A stretch of DNA of 64,000 nucleotides from Aeromonas schubertii. Lineage in GTDB: Bacteria > Pseudomonadota > Gammaproteobacteria > Enterobacterales > Aeromonadaceae. Each line of letters begins with the position of its first letter. The stretch's first letter is position 1. The notes under the pieces were generated by a model that did not search any database, was not told where the DNA came from, and saw nothing but the letters and a program-made list of their open reading frames with translations. The DNA lies in the NCBI RefSeq assembly GCF_000820105.1, contig NZ_CDDB01000052.1, forward strand, positions 211,024 through 275,023, in the 5' to 3' direction. The translations under genes and the position numbers were made by a program. Positions 17,159 to 26,835 of this stretch are shown piece by piece.

Positions 17159-17524
17159 TTGTCCAAGTACGCTTTCATGTTGGCCACGCTGCTGGCCGCC
17201 CCGCAGGCTCTGGCCGACGATCAGTTCACCCTGGGTCGCACCATATTGCTCGGCATGGGGGACAGGGGGGCCGTCATCCCGCTGGTGCTCTGCCGCCCCA
17301 CCAAGTACGTCAAGGTCAAGGCCGAGCGGGAGCTGACCCTGGATCGGTTGGTGGTGACCTATGGGGACGATCGCACTCGTACCGTGCGTTTTGACAGGGA
17401 GATGGACAAGGAGCAGGAGACAGAGTGGAAATCTCTGGGCACCCGTCGCTGCGTCAAGAAGATCGAGGTCTATGGCAACGCGGAAGGGAGCAAGGCCGGG
17501 GTCAAGGTCTTCGGCCGCCGCTGA
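17159..17524 (+). CDS. DUF2541 (YaaI-like) periplasmic protein
   Basis: A small exported protein of 121 residues: signal peptide SKYAFMLATLLAAPQALADD, then a beta-rich domain with two Cys (LVLCRPT, TRRCVKK) that may pair. It resembles the UPF0412/YaaI family of unknown function. A TTG start at 17159 is preferred because GGAGG sits 8 bases upstream and it yields a clean signal peptide. An ATG at 17129 would add ten residues encoded by the terminator hairpin itself, although a GGGAG lies 4 bases before it. Which start is used decides how the hairpin acts on expression. Confidence 0.75.
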   Translation: MSKYAFMLATLLAAPQALADDQFTLGRTILLGMGDRGAVIPLVLCRPTKYVKVKAERELTLDRLVVTYGDDRTRTVRFDREMDKEQETEWKSLGTRRCVKKIEVYGNAEGSKAGVKVFGRR

Positions 17525-17535
17525 GTCGAGACAAG

Positions 17536-17558
17536 AAGAGCGCCTGATGGCGCTCTTT
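17536..17558. terminator. Bidirectional hairpin between DUF2541 gene and mog
   Basis: AAGAGCGCC-TGAT-GGCGCTCTTTCT: a stem of about 9 pairs with a short T-rich tail, placed between two convergent genes 12 bases after the plus-strand stop. Confidence 0.75.
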
Positions 17559-17559
17559 C

Positions 17560-18102
17560 TCATTTCTTGGGGCGAAACGGCTTGATGACGCTCTCGTCAC
17601 ACTCCAGACGGGGCCCCTCCATCAGATCGATGCAGTAGGGGATGGCGGGGAAGACGGCGTCGAGGCACTCGCGGATCGACTTGGGCTTGCCCGGCAGGTT
17701 GACGATCAGGGTGTCACCGCGCAGGCCTGCGGTCTGGCGCGAGAGGATGGCGGTGGGTACAAACTTGAGGGACTCGGCGCGCATCAGCTCCCCAAAGCCC
17801 GGCATCATGCGATCGCACACCGCCTCGGTAGCTTCCGGGGTCACGTCACGTTTGGCAGGCCCCGTGCCCCCCGTGGTGACGATGAGGCAGCACTCCTCCT
17901 CGTCTGCCAGGGCAGTCAGGGTCTGCTCTATCAGAGACTGCTCGTCGGGGATGAGGCGATAGACGGGCTCCCACTCCGAGCTCAGGTAGGCGCTCAGGGT
18001 ATCTATGATGGCTTGTCCCGACAGATCCTCGTAGACACCGGCACTGGCGCGGTCGCTGACGGTGACGATACCGATTCTGGCTCTCTGTGATTTCACTCTC
18101 AT
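17560..18102 (-). CDS. mog: Molybdopterin adenylyltransferase, Mog
   Basis: An enzyme of 180 residues that adenylates molybdopterin before molybdate insertion in molybdenum cofactor synthesis. The MoaB/Mog fold starts RIGIVTVSDRASAGVYEDLSG. The substrate-binding loop TTGGTGPAKRDVTPEAT and the C-terminal NLPGKPKSIRECLDAVFPAIPYCIDLMEG are typical of Mog. ATG 18102 has GGGAGGAG just upstream; a longer in-frame reading to 18174 is rejected. It stands alone here, without moaA-E. Confidence 0.92.
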   Translation of the reverse strand: MRVKSQRARIGIVTVSDRASAGVYEDLSGQAIIDTLSAYLSSEWEPVYRLIPDEQSLIEQTLTALADEEECCLIVTTGGTGPAKRDVTPEATEAVCDRMMPGFGELMRAESLKFVPTAILSRQTAGLRGDTLIVNLPGKPKSIRECLDAVFPAIPYCIDLMEGPRLECDESVIKPFRPKK

Positions 18103-18419
18103 ACTCCTCCCGTTTCGTGGCGGCCACACCTTAGCACGCAGGCCCTGTGCCGGCCCAGTCTCGGCTGTGTACATGTATGCAAAATGGTCTATTTGACGCG
18201 GCTTTAGAGAAAGATGGTCTAACCGTAAGCAGAGGGGAGGGCAAGAGGTAACTTATTGAATAAATAATGTTTTATGGGCTGGAATTAAAAGAGGTTGCGA
18301 AGTGGGGAAACGTCTGGCTCCGGGGGGGAATTGCCCTGCTGCGCCGCCCATGCTGTATTGCTCGTTAAGTGAACAGACGAAGTGCATCCGGCCGGGTGCC
18401 CCGACATGGGAGGGAGCTT
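18103..18419. other. Intergenic region between mog and the DUF3135 gene
   Basis: About 317 bases without a gene, separating divergent genes. The middle part is AT-rich (18180-18300). A direct repeat ATGGTCTA occurs at 18184 and 18214, 30 bases apart, which could be a protein site. No clear promoter pair could be fixed. Confidence 0.4.
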
Positions 18420-18764
18420 ATGTCGCTGCCGGATTTCGATACCCTCAAGGCCATAGCCGAGGAAGATGAAGCCGCACTGGATGCGTTGCTTCACGAGCAG
18501 GTGGAGGCGCTGGTGGCGGCGGCCCACCCCCAGTTTCAAGAGCGGCTGCGCGGCCTGCAGTTCGAGATCGACTGTCAGAAGCGGCTGGCTCGCAATCCCA
18601 TCGACCGCTGTGTGCGCCTCTCTCGCATGATGCACAGCCGTTGCTATCAGCTGCACGAGACATTGCGCAACCTGCAGCACAATCAGCTGGAGTTGCCCGA
18701 GCCCGATGCCCCCTGCGAGGTGGTGGAGCTCAAGACCTGGCGCCATAAAAAACGGCCGACATGA
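18420..18764 (+). CDS. DUF3135 family protein
   Basis: A cytoplasmic, mostly helical protein of 114 residues (MSLPDFDTLKAIAEEDEAALDALL...) that looks like the DUF3135 family seen in Aeromonas, Vibrio and Shewanella. It contains a stretch close to QFERLRGLQFEIDCQKRLARNP, and no enzymatic motif or known function. Start ATG 18420 follows GGGAG. It is convergent with the purine permease, sharing a hairpin terminator that overlaps its stop codon. Confidence 0.7.
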   Translation: MSLPDFDTLKAIAEEDEAALDALLHEQVEALVAAAHPQFQERLRGLQFEIDCQKRLARNPIDRCVRLSRMMHSRCYQLHETLRNLQHNQLELPEPDAPCEVVELKTWRHKKRPT

Positions 18765-18777
18765 TGTCGGCCGTTTC
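18748..18777. terminator. Bidirectional terminator between DUF3135 gene and purine permease
   Basis: AAAACGGCCGACAT-G-ATGTCGGCCGTTT is a near-perfect palindrome of 12-13 bp flanked by an A run and a T run. It includes the last codons and stop of the DUF3135 gene. Confidence 0.8.
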
Positions 18778-18783
18778 GCAGGA

Positions 18784-20109
18784 TCAGTGATCGACCCAGA
18801 CAAACTTGAGGATAAAGAGCAGGGCCACGGCCAGCACGCAGGGGTTCACCTCGCGCCAGCGGCCGGTGCCCGCCTTCATCACGCAGTAGGAGATAAAGCC
18901 CACGGCGATCCCCTCGGTGATGGAGAAGCTGAACGGCATCATGACGGTGGTCATGAAGGCCGGTACGGCCTCGGTCAGATCGTCCCACTCTACCCGGGTC
19001 AGCTCCGAGCACATCAAGACCCCCACATACATCAGGGCGCCGGCGGCGGCATAGGCCGGTACCATGGCGGCGAGGGGGGAGAAGAAGATGGCGAGCAGGA
19101 ACAGCAGACCCACCACCACGGCGGTCAGGCCGCTGCGTCCACCCACGGCGACCCCGGAGCTGCTCTCGATATAGGCGGTCACGGAGGAGGTGCCCATAAA
19201 GGCGCCGCCCACCGAGCTGACACTGTCCACCATCAGGGCCTGCTTCATGCGCGGGAAGTGTCCCTTGTCGTCGGCCAGCTTGGCACGGTTGGTCACCCCG
19301 ATCAGGGTGCCCGATGAATCAAAGAGATTGACCAGCATAAAGGAGAAGATGACGCCGGCCAGGCCGATGTCGAGCGATCCCATCAGATCGAGTTGGCCGA
19401 ACACCGGCGTGATGCTCGGCGGCAGGGAGACCAGGCCCTGGAAGGTGACATCACCGAAGGCCCAGCCCAGGGTGGTGGTGACGGCGATGGCGATCAGCAC
19501 AGCCGAGTGGATCCCCTTGGAGGAGAGAATACAGATGAGGAAGAAGCCCAGCGCCCCCAGCAGGCAGGGGAGGGAGGTGAGTTTGCCCACAGTCACCATG
19601 GTGGCCGGGCTCGCCACCACCATGCCGGCGTTGTGCATGCCGAGCAGGGCGATCAGCAGGCCAATGCCGGCGGTGATGCCGACCCGCAGGGAGAGCGGAA
19701 TGTTACCGATGAGCCAGTAGCGGACTCGAAACAGGGTGAGGATCAGCAGACCCACGGCGCCCCAGAAGATGGTGCCCATGCCCACCTGCCAGGAGTAGCC
19801 CATGCCGCCGACCACCACGAAGGCGAAAAAGGCGTTGAGACCCATGGCCGGCGCCAGGGCGATGGGCAGGTTGGCGAGCAGACCCATCAGTATGCTGCCG
19901 ATACCGGCGATGAGGCAGGTGGTGACGAACACGGCCTGGGTGTCCATGCCCGCATTGGAGAGGATCTGCGGGTTGACGAACACTATGTAGACCATGGTGA
20001 GGAAGGTGGTGATGCCGGCGATCACCTCGGTTCTGGCATCGGTGGCGTGGGCCTTGAGGCCAAAGAGGCGCTCGAGCAGGCCGCCACGGGCGTGTTGGGG
20101 TTGACTCAT
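18784..20109 (-). CDS. AzgA-type purine (hypoxanthine/guanine/adenine) permease
   Basis: An inner membrane transporter of 441 residues of the NCS2 superfamily, AzgA/GhxP subgroup: LFGLKAHATDARTEVIAGITTFLTMVYIVFVNP is the typical opening. The conserved regions GLNAFFAF, ESSSGVAVGGRSGLTAVVVG and the C-terminal helix pairs are present, with about 12-14 membrane spans. It would import a nucleobase with protons. The start is ATG 20109 (MSQPQHARGG); the much longer open frame to 21000 runs antisense through ettA and is not coding. A PurR-like box lies upstream at 20226. Confidence 0.88.
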   Translation of the reverse strand: MSQPQHARGGLLERLFGLKAHATDARTEVIAGITTFLTMVYIVFVNPQILSNAGMDTQAVFVTTCLIAGIGSILMGLLANLPIALAPAMGLNAFFAFVVVGGMGYSWQVGMGTIFWGAVGLLILTLFRVRYWLIGNIPLSLRVGITAGIGLLIALLGMHNAGMVVASPATMVTVGKLTSLPCLLGALGFFLICILSSKGIHSAVLIAIAVTTTLGWAFGDVTFQGLVSLPPSITPVFGQLDLMGSLDIGLAGVIFSFMLVNLFDSSGTLIGVTNRAKLADDKGHFPRMKQALMVDSVSSVGGAFMGTSSVTAYIESSSGVAVGGRSGLTAVVVGLLFLLAIFFSPLAAMVPAYAAAGALMYVGVLMCSELTRVEWDDLTEAVPAFMTTVMMPFSFSITEGIAVGFISYCVMKAGTGRWREVNPCVLAVALLFILKFVWVDH

Positions 20110-20225
20110 CTCTATTGTTACCAATGATTTCGTGTGTGGGGGGCGGCCACCCGGGGTGGCCGACCGCGCATTTTGGCACAGATGAGGGGTGACCCCAAAA
20201 CAGAAAAGGGAGTGAGACGAGTGAG

Positions 20226-20241
20226 GGGTAAACGTTTTTCT
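20226..20241. promoter_or_regulatory. Candidate PurR operator upstream of the purine permease
   Basis: GGGTAAACGTTTTTCT contains the full AAACGTTT core of the PurR consensus ACGCAAACGTTTTCGT but has poorer flanks. It lies about 120 bases upstream of the permease start and downstream of the next gene, where an operator for a purine transporter would make sense. Confidence 0.35.
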
Positions 20242-20258
20242 GGCGGATTCCCGCTTTA

Positions 20259-20582
20259 TCAGGGGAGTGAGTCCAGGTAGCGCTCCACCAGCATGGCCAG
20301 GGTCTCGTCGATGCGCTCCTTGAGGTGGTCGAGATCGCAGCCGGCCCGGTGCAGGTATTGATCCGCCTGATCCTCGCTCATGCGACGGCCGGCCAGGTGA
20401 AACTCCATCTCGTCGAGCTTCTTGTCGTGGCGCGGTACGATTTCCCAGTTGAGCAGGTCGGGCTCGAGGCGGGGGAAGACCTGCATGGCGAGGGTGCAGA
20501 AGGTGTCGATATGCTGCTTGCCTTCCGGCCCCAGACAACCGGGTTCGACCCGAAACAGCAGGGTGAGTTTGGGCACAGACAT
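20259..20582 (-). CDS. Uncharacterised small cytoplasmic protein
   Basis: A 107-residue protein beginning MSVPKLTLLFRVEPGCLGPEG and rich in acidic and helical segments (QADQYLHRAGCDLDHLKERIDETLAML). No signal peptide, membrane span or enzyme motif is seen and the family is not recognised. A good GAGGT Shine-Dalgarno lies 6 bases before ATG 20582. Codon use and GC match the neighbours, and it lies between ettA and the purine permease in the same direction, so it is probably real. Confidence 0.6.
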   Translation of the reverse strand: MSVPKLTLLFRVEPGCLGPEGKQHIDTFCTLAMQVFPRLEPDLLNWEIVPRHDKKLDEMEFHLAGRRMSEDQADQYLHRAGCDLDHLKERIDETLAMLVERYLDSLP

Positions 20583-20674
20583 GATGACCTCGTGAAGCTG
20601 GGTTATTCCCGACATTATGGCAGCAATAAGAAGGGGAGCCGAGGCTCCCCTTGCAAGATCGTCGTGGCAATCCC

Positions 20675-22342
<1,668 letters not shown>

Positions 22343-22654
22343 TGGCTAATTCTCTTTGGTTTCAGTGCGTTGGCTGTGATGCCCTCGCTCTGGGGCCGTG
22401 GTGGGGCCGGGGGCTGGCCCCGGTTCCAAAAAACCCGTCGATTGTAAACCAAGGGGGAAGGGGGGGCAAAGCGGCCCCGTTGGCTCAGAATGATAATCCT
22501 CCCTATCAAAGTGAGCGGGTGATAGGGCCTCCCGCCCGCTTTCTGTGAGCCGGGGCTCACTTCTCGAGTGAGCAGAGAGGGCATGACCCTTGCTGTAAAG
22601 CCCCGGTGCCTGCCTCGGGCAGGTCAAGTCACCGGGACCCCCAAGGAGTATCCC
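22343..22654. other. Intergenic leader between ettA and the NCS2 permease
   Basis: About 310 bases between divergent genes and without a convincing gene. A perfect inverted repeat CCCTATCA-N11-TGATAGGG at 22501-22527 and a hairpin GTGAGC-CGGG-GCTCAC at 22545-22560 lie in the likely 5' region of the permease gene, and could be an operator or RNA structure. No known purine or xanthine riboswitch core was recognised. Confidence 0.45.
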
Positions 22655-24016
22655 ATGAGAGTGAATCCCTCCCCTGTGGATCAGGAGGACGAAGTCGAGG
22701 CCCTGCTGCCCGCCGGTCAATTGCTGACCCTGGGACTGCAGCACGTGTTGGTCATGTATGCGGGGGCGGTCGCCGTGCCCCTGGTCATCGGCGGCAGCCT
22801 GGGGCTGCCCAAGGAGCAGATCGCCTTTCTCATCAGCGCCGATCTCTTCTGCTGCGGCATAGTGACCCTGCTGCAGTGTCTCGGGATAGGGCGCTTCGCC
22901 GGCATCCGGCTGCCGGTCATCATGTCGGTGACCTTCGCGGCCGTCATGCCCATGCTGGCCATAGGGGCGGATCCCAATCTCGGGCTCAACGGCATCTTCG
23001 GTGCCACCATAGCGGCCGGGGTGCTCTCGACCCTCTGCGTCCCCCTGATCGGGCGGCTCATGCCCCTCTTTCCCAACCTGGTGACCGGGGTGGTGATCAC
23101 CTCCATCGGGGTGAGCATCATGGGGGTGGGGATCGACTGGGCCGCCGGCGGGCGTGGCAACCCCGACTACGGGGATCCCCGCTACATAGGGGTGAGCATG
23201 GCGGTGTTGCTCTTCATCCTGCTGGTGACCCGCTTTGCCAAAGGATTTATGGCCAATGTCTCCGTACTGCTCGGCATCCTCTTCGGCTTCGCCATCGCCA
23301 TCATGATGGGGGAGGTGAGCTTCGCCGGCCTGCAGGAGGCGGCCTGGTTCTCCCCCATCCGCCCCTTCGCCTTCGGCTGGCCCACCTTCGATCCCATCGC
23401 CATCATCACCCTGACCGTGGTCATGCTCATCACCTTCATCGAGTCCATGGGCATGTTTATGGCCCTGGGGGAGATAGTGGGTCATCCGACCCGGCGTGGC
23501 GACATAGTGCGTGGTCTGCGGGTCGACGGGATTGGTACCGTGATAGGGGGGCTCTTCAACAGCTTCCCCCACACCTCGTTTTCGCAAAACATCGGCCTGG
23601 TGGGGGTGACGGGCGTCCACAGTCGCTGGGTCTGCGTCATGTCCGGTGGGATCTTGCTGCTCTTCGGTCTGGTACCCAAGATGGCGGTGGTGATCGCCTC
23701 GGTGCCGAGTTTCGTCATGGGCGGCGCTGGGATCGTCATGTTTGGCATGGTGCTGGCGACCGGCATCCGCATCCTCTCCCGGGTGGACTACAGCCATAAC
23801 CGCTACAACGCCTATGTGGTGGCCATCAGCCTGGGGCTGGGTCTGATCCCCTCCTTCTCGCCTCACTTCTTCGCCCGTTTCCCCGGCTTCCTGCAGCCCC
23901 TGCTTCACAGCGGCATACTGCTGGCAACCGTATCGGCGGTGCTGCTCAACCTCTATTTCAACGGTTATCGGCGCAAGGAGGCACCGGCAGCGGTGGAGGC
24001 CGAGGCCTCAGTGTGA
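22655..24016 (+). CDS. NCS2 xanthine/urate-type permease (XanP/UacT-like)
   Basis: A membrane transporter of 453 residues of the NCS2 (nucleobase-ascorbate) family. The hallmark LGLQHVLVMYAGAVAVPLVIGG opens the transmembrane part, and the later motif SFPHTSFSQNIGLVGVTGVHSRWV matches the substrate-binding helices of xanthine/urate carriers, with a conserved Glu in TFIESMGMFMALGE. About 14 spans. Substrate (xanthine or urate) cannot be fixed by eye. Start ATG 22655 has AAGGAG 6 bases upstream; an in-frame upstream ATG at 22568 lacks this. The end overlaps the convergent transglycosylase gene by 9 bases. Confidence 0.87.
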   Translation: MRVNPSPVDQEDEVEALLPAGQLLTLGLQHVLVMYAGAVAVPLVIGGSLGLPKEQIAFLISADLFCCGIVTLLQCLGIGRFAGIRLPVIMSVTFAAVMPMLAIGADPNLGLNGIFGATIAAGVLSTLCVPLIGRLMPLFPNLVTGVVITSIGVSIMGVGIDWAAGGRGNPDYGDPRYIGVSMAVLLFILLVTRFAKGFMANVSVLLGILFGFAIAIMMGEVSFAGLQEAAWFSPIRPFAFGWPTFDPIAIITLTVVMLITFIESMGMFMALGEIVGHPTRRGDIVRGLRVDGIGTVIGGLFNSFPHTSFSQNIGLVGVTGVHSRWVCVMSGGILLLFGLVPKMAVVIASVPSFVMGGAGIVMFGMVLATGIRILSRVDYSHNRYNAYVVAISLGLGLIPSFSPHFFARFPGFLQPLLHSGILLATVSAVLLNLYFNGYRRKEAPAAVEAEASV

Positions 24017-24823
24017 GGATTGCCCGGCGTAGTAGAGCACCCGCTGCACATAGTCCCGGGTCTCCTGATAGGGGGGGATGCCGCCGTAGCGGGTCACCGC
24101 CTTCTCGCCGGCATTATAGGCGGCGCTGATGCGAACCCAGTCCTGCCCAAACTCTCCCTCGAGCCACTTGAGGTAGGCCATGGCGCCACGAATGTTCTGC
24201 TCGGGATCGAACGGTTTGGTCACACCGAAGCGGGCCTGGGTCTCGGGGATGAGCTGCATTAACCCCTGAGCCTGCTTGGGAGAGACGGCAAGGGGATTGA
24301 GGTTGGACTCGGCGATGGCGATGGCCAGCGCCAGCCTGGGATCGACCCTGTGGCGCAGGGCTGCCTTGCGGATCTGCTCGGCCAGCTGCTGTTTGGCACG
24401 GGATTGGCGGGCGATGTAGTGCTCCATGTCGAACGGGGTGCCGGGTTGTACCCAGGGGGCGTCGCCACCGCCGGCACCGCAACTGCCGAGGGGGGCGTTG
24501 CCGACTCTGTAGTTGTAATAACGGCCCGCCTGTTGGCTTCCCAGTCGCATCGCCATGGCAAGGTAGGCGTTGGCCCGGCGTGGACTGCGGATCTCGCCCG
24601 GCCCGCGGGCCAGCAGGCGGCCGATGCGAAAGTAAGCCTCCGGATTACCGAGGCGTGCCGCGGCGCAGTAGTAAGCGATGGCCTGGTGCGGATCGCTGCG
24701 CTCCAGGGCCGCACCCTGACGCAGGGCGGTCGCGACCCTGGGGGGTTGGCGAAAGGTCTCGGCGTGCAGGGGAGAAGCACCGATCAGCAGCAGAAGCGAG
24801 CCCCAGAAGAGGATGCGATCCAT
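24008..24823 (-). CDS. Lytic murein transglycosylase (SLT family)
   Basis: A periplasmic enzyme of 271 residues that cleaves peptidoglycan glycan strands. A signal peptide (DRILFWGSLLLLIGASPLHAET) is followed by one or two Sel1-like helical repeats (AIAYYCAAARLGNPEAYFRIG) and a C-terminal SLT domain. The catalytic Glu172 lies in AIAESNLNPLAVSPKQAQGLMQLIPETQ, and the AYNAGEKAVTRYGGIPPYQETRDYV block ends the domain. Start ATG 24823; the longer reading to 24856 lacks a signal sequence. It is a soluble short form, not full Slt70. Confidence 0.87.
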   Translation of the reverse strand: MDRILFWGSLLLLIGASPLHAETFRQPPRVATALRQGAALERSDPHQAIAYYCAAARLGNPEAYFRIGRLLARGPGEIRSPRRANAYLAMAMRLGSQQAGRYYNYRVGNAPLGSCGAGGGDAPWVQPGTPFDMEHYIARQSRAKQQLAEQIRKAALRHRVDPRLALAIAIAESNLNPLAVSPKQAQGLMQLIPETQARFGVTKPFDPEQNIRGAMAYLKWLEGEFGQDWVRISAAYNAGEKAVTRYGGIPPYQETRDYVQRVLYYAGQSSH

Positions 24824-24944
24824 GGATCTGTTCTCTTGGTGTTGTCCAAGAAACATAGGTCGTCATCGCGGACGTCGCTATCCGGGCAGTGGATCCTGTG
24901 GTTATGTGCCGGAAACCCAGAGAACTAAATATTCTGGAACTCCC

Positions 24945-25124
24945 TTAGAAGGGGTGGTGGTAGTCCTGTTTCGGGGAGTCCAGGGTGCGGATGACGTGGC
25001 GCACCTCGAGCAGCGTCCAGAGGGTGGCCTGACCCAGCATGGCCAGCAGGGGGAGCAGTTCGTGGGTGGTTTGCAAGGTCAGGGCGGCGAGCAGGGTACC
25101 CAGGGGTAACAGGCGACGAATCAT
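24945..25124 (-). CDS. Small hydrophobic protein of 59 residues
   Basis: A short open frame MIRRLLPLGTLLAALTLQTT...HVIRTLDSPKQDYHHPF with two hydrophobic stretches (LLPLGTLLAALTL; LLPLLAMLGQATLWTLL), so a probable small inner membrane protein. GGAG lies 9 bases before ATG 25124, base composition matches real genes here, and it is alone in the gap upstream of the transglycosylase gene in the same direction. No family recognised. Confidence 0.5.
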   Translation of the reverse strand: MIRRLLPLGTLLAALTLQTTHELLPLLAMLGQATLWTLLEVRHVIRTLDSPKQDYHHPF

Positions 25125-25248
25125 GGGTTCACTCCATTGAATCAGGTTCCTTCAGTCTTCTTTTAGGTACTACCCGATTCGGGGAGGCGAGTCCAGCGCC
25201 TCATCCCCTGCCATATCTTGGTGCAATAGCTGTAACGTAAAAAATACG

Positions 25249-25269
25249 CGCCCCATTTTGGGGCGTTTT
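25249..25269. terminator. GC hairpin with T run upstream of the YitT gene
   Basis: CGCCCC-ATTTT-GGGGCG-TTTT is a small but good intrinsic terminator in plus orientation. No plus-strand gene ends just before it, and the nearest plus gene starts 113 bases downstream, so it could be a leader attenuator rather than an end-of-operon terminator. Confidence 0.55.
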
Positions 25270-25382
25270 GGTGTCGGCTTGTGATCTTGCTCACCGAAAA
25301 TAGACTCGGAAACCATAACGAGATCCTGATGACAGGATCCAGTGCTGTGCCCCTTTTACTTCGCCGCCAACAGGAACACGTT

Positions 25383-25982
25383 ATGGATAACCGCACTCAC
25401 CCTCTCCATGAGGATCTGCTCGCCCTGCTGACCGCCTCGGGTTTCGTCTCCCTCGGCATCTATCTGTTTCATCAGGTGGGTCTACTGACCGGCGGCACTG
25501 CCGGCCTGGCCCTGTTGCTGCAAAAAATGACCGGATTGAGCTTTGGCCTGATCTTTTTCGGCATCAATCTTCCCTTCTACGCCCTGGCCTGGCTCAGGAT
25601 GGGGCCGCGTTTTACCCTCAACACCTTCATCTCGGTGGCGACCGTCTCCTGGGTGACCGATCACCTCAACGCCGTATTGCAGATTGGCAAGATCGAGCCC
25701 GTCTATGCGGCCCTCATCGGCGGCACCCTGATCGGCATGGGGCTGCTCATCATGTTCCGCCACAAGTCGAGCCTCGGGGGCTTCAACATACTGGCGCTCT
25801 TTATTCAGGAGAGGTTCGGCCTTCGGGCGGGCAAGCTGCAAATGGGGCTCGATTGTGCCATCGTCATCGCCTCCTTCTTCGTGGTGCCGCTCTGGATCCT
25901 GCTGCTGTCCGTGGTCGCCGCCATCATCTGTAACCTGGTGTTGACGCTCAACCACAGGCCGGGGCGTTATCAGTTGGCCTGA
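25383..25982 (+). CDS. YitT family membrane protein
   Basis: A 199-residue inner membrane protein with five or six spans. The motif GLLTGGTAGLALLLQKMTGLSFGLIFFGINLPFYALAW is typical of the YitT/DUF161 family, and a conserved RHKSSLGGFNILALFIQ block follows. It lacks the C-terminal DUF2179 domain of longer members. Role unknown; a transporter is often supposed. Start ATG 25383 has AGGA 7 bases before it. It overlaps the convergent neighbour by 13 bases. Confidence 0.83.
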   Translation: MDNRTHPLHEDLLALLTASGFVSLGIYLFHQVGLLTGGTAGLALLLQKMTGLSFGLIFFGINLPFYALAWLRMGPRFTLNTFISVATVSWVTDHLNAVLQIGKIEPVYAALIGGTLIGMGLLIMFRHKSSLGGFNILALFIQERFGLRAGKLQMGLDCAIVIASFFVVPLWILLLSVVAAIICNLVLTLNHRPGRYQLA

Positions 25983-26785
25983 TGGTGTCGCGGCTCGGGG
26001 GGAAACAGGGTGTGCAGCCGGTGATCGGGCAGCGGGGAGGAGAGTCCCCAGCGCACCCGGTGACGCAGCAGATTGCCCTGGGCCTCGAGTCGGCTCAGGA
26101 TCTGGTTGAAGGCGTTGAGCCTGGCTTCGCTCACCCGTTCCCGGTTGAAGGCGATGTAGTAGTTGGCCTCGTGGCTCTTCTTCCAGAGCCGGATCTGTGA
26201 CTCCCCGCTGAGGTTGAGCCGATGCAGGGCCACATCGATGTTCGAGAAGTAGAGGCTGTAGCGCCCCTGTCGCTCCAGCTTGAGCAGGCTGGCATAGTCG
26301 TCGTTGACGTTGAGGTCGAGGCGCATCGGCGGCAGCCCTTGCTGGCGCAATGCTGCATCCAGATGGCGTAGCAGGGTCTCGCTAAACGAGCCCTTGGTCA
26401 CCCCGATCCGCTCGTCACCCAGTCGGGCCAGGGTAAGAGGCCTGTCTGTCTCCTCACTGCGGGCGAAGATGCCCCAGCTCGCCTTGCACAGGGGGAGCGA
26501 GTAGCGCAGGGTCCTGGCTCTTGTCTCACTCCAGGCGAGGGGGAACATGCCGTCGGCTTCCCCCAGCTCCAGTAGCTTGCGTGCCCTCAGATTGGGCAGC
26601 AGGGTGATCTGGCACCCCTCCGGCCAGTAGTTGCACGCCTCTTTGACCATCTCTACCGTGGCCCCTGCCGGTTGATGGTCACTGCCGGCAAAGCTGTAGG
26701 GGGCGAACTCCTGCACCACCAGGTGCAGGGGGGCCGCAAGGCAGAGGGGCGAGAGAGTCCAGAGCAGCAACAGACGACCTAGCAT
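25970..26785 (-). CDS. Periplasmic solute-binding protein (family 3 type)
   Basis: A protein of 271 residues with a signal peptide (LGRLLLLWTLSPLCLAAP) and a type II periplasmic binding fold of the SBP_bac_3 kind (LHLVVQEFAPYSFAG, GATVEMVKEAC, DGMFPLAWSETRARTLRYSLPL). Such orphan binding proteins bind amino acids or act as unknown sensors. No ABC permease or ATPase for it is adjacent; the hmu genes next door are haem-type. ATG 26785 has GGAG upstream; ATG 26800 (five residues longer) is equally possible. Confidence 0.72.
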   Translation of the reverse strand: MLGRLLLLWTLSPLCLAAPLHLVVQEFAPYSFAGSDHQPAGATVEMVKEACNYWPEGCQITLLPNLRARKLLELGEADGMFPLAWSETRARTLRYSLPLCKASWGIFARSEETDRPLTLARLGDERIGVTKGSFSETLLRHLDAALRQQGLPPMRLDLNVNDDYASLLKLERQGRYSLYFSNIDVALHRLNLSGESQIRLWKKSHEANYYIAFNRERVSEARLNAFNQILSRLEAQGNLLRHRVRWGLSSPLPDHRLHTLFPPEPRHHQAN

Positions 26786-26835
26786 GGGGCACGACTCCAT
26801 GAGTGATTCCCTAGCAGTATGGATGAGAAACCACG

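Noticed and set aside
22343-22654. Purine- or xanthine-sensing riboswitch before the NCS2 permease
   Set aside because: The conserved loops of known purine or xanthine aptamers could not be found; only generic hairpins are visible. A covariance search would decide.
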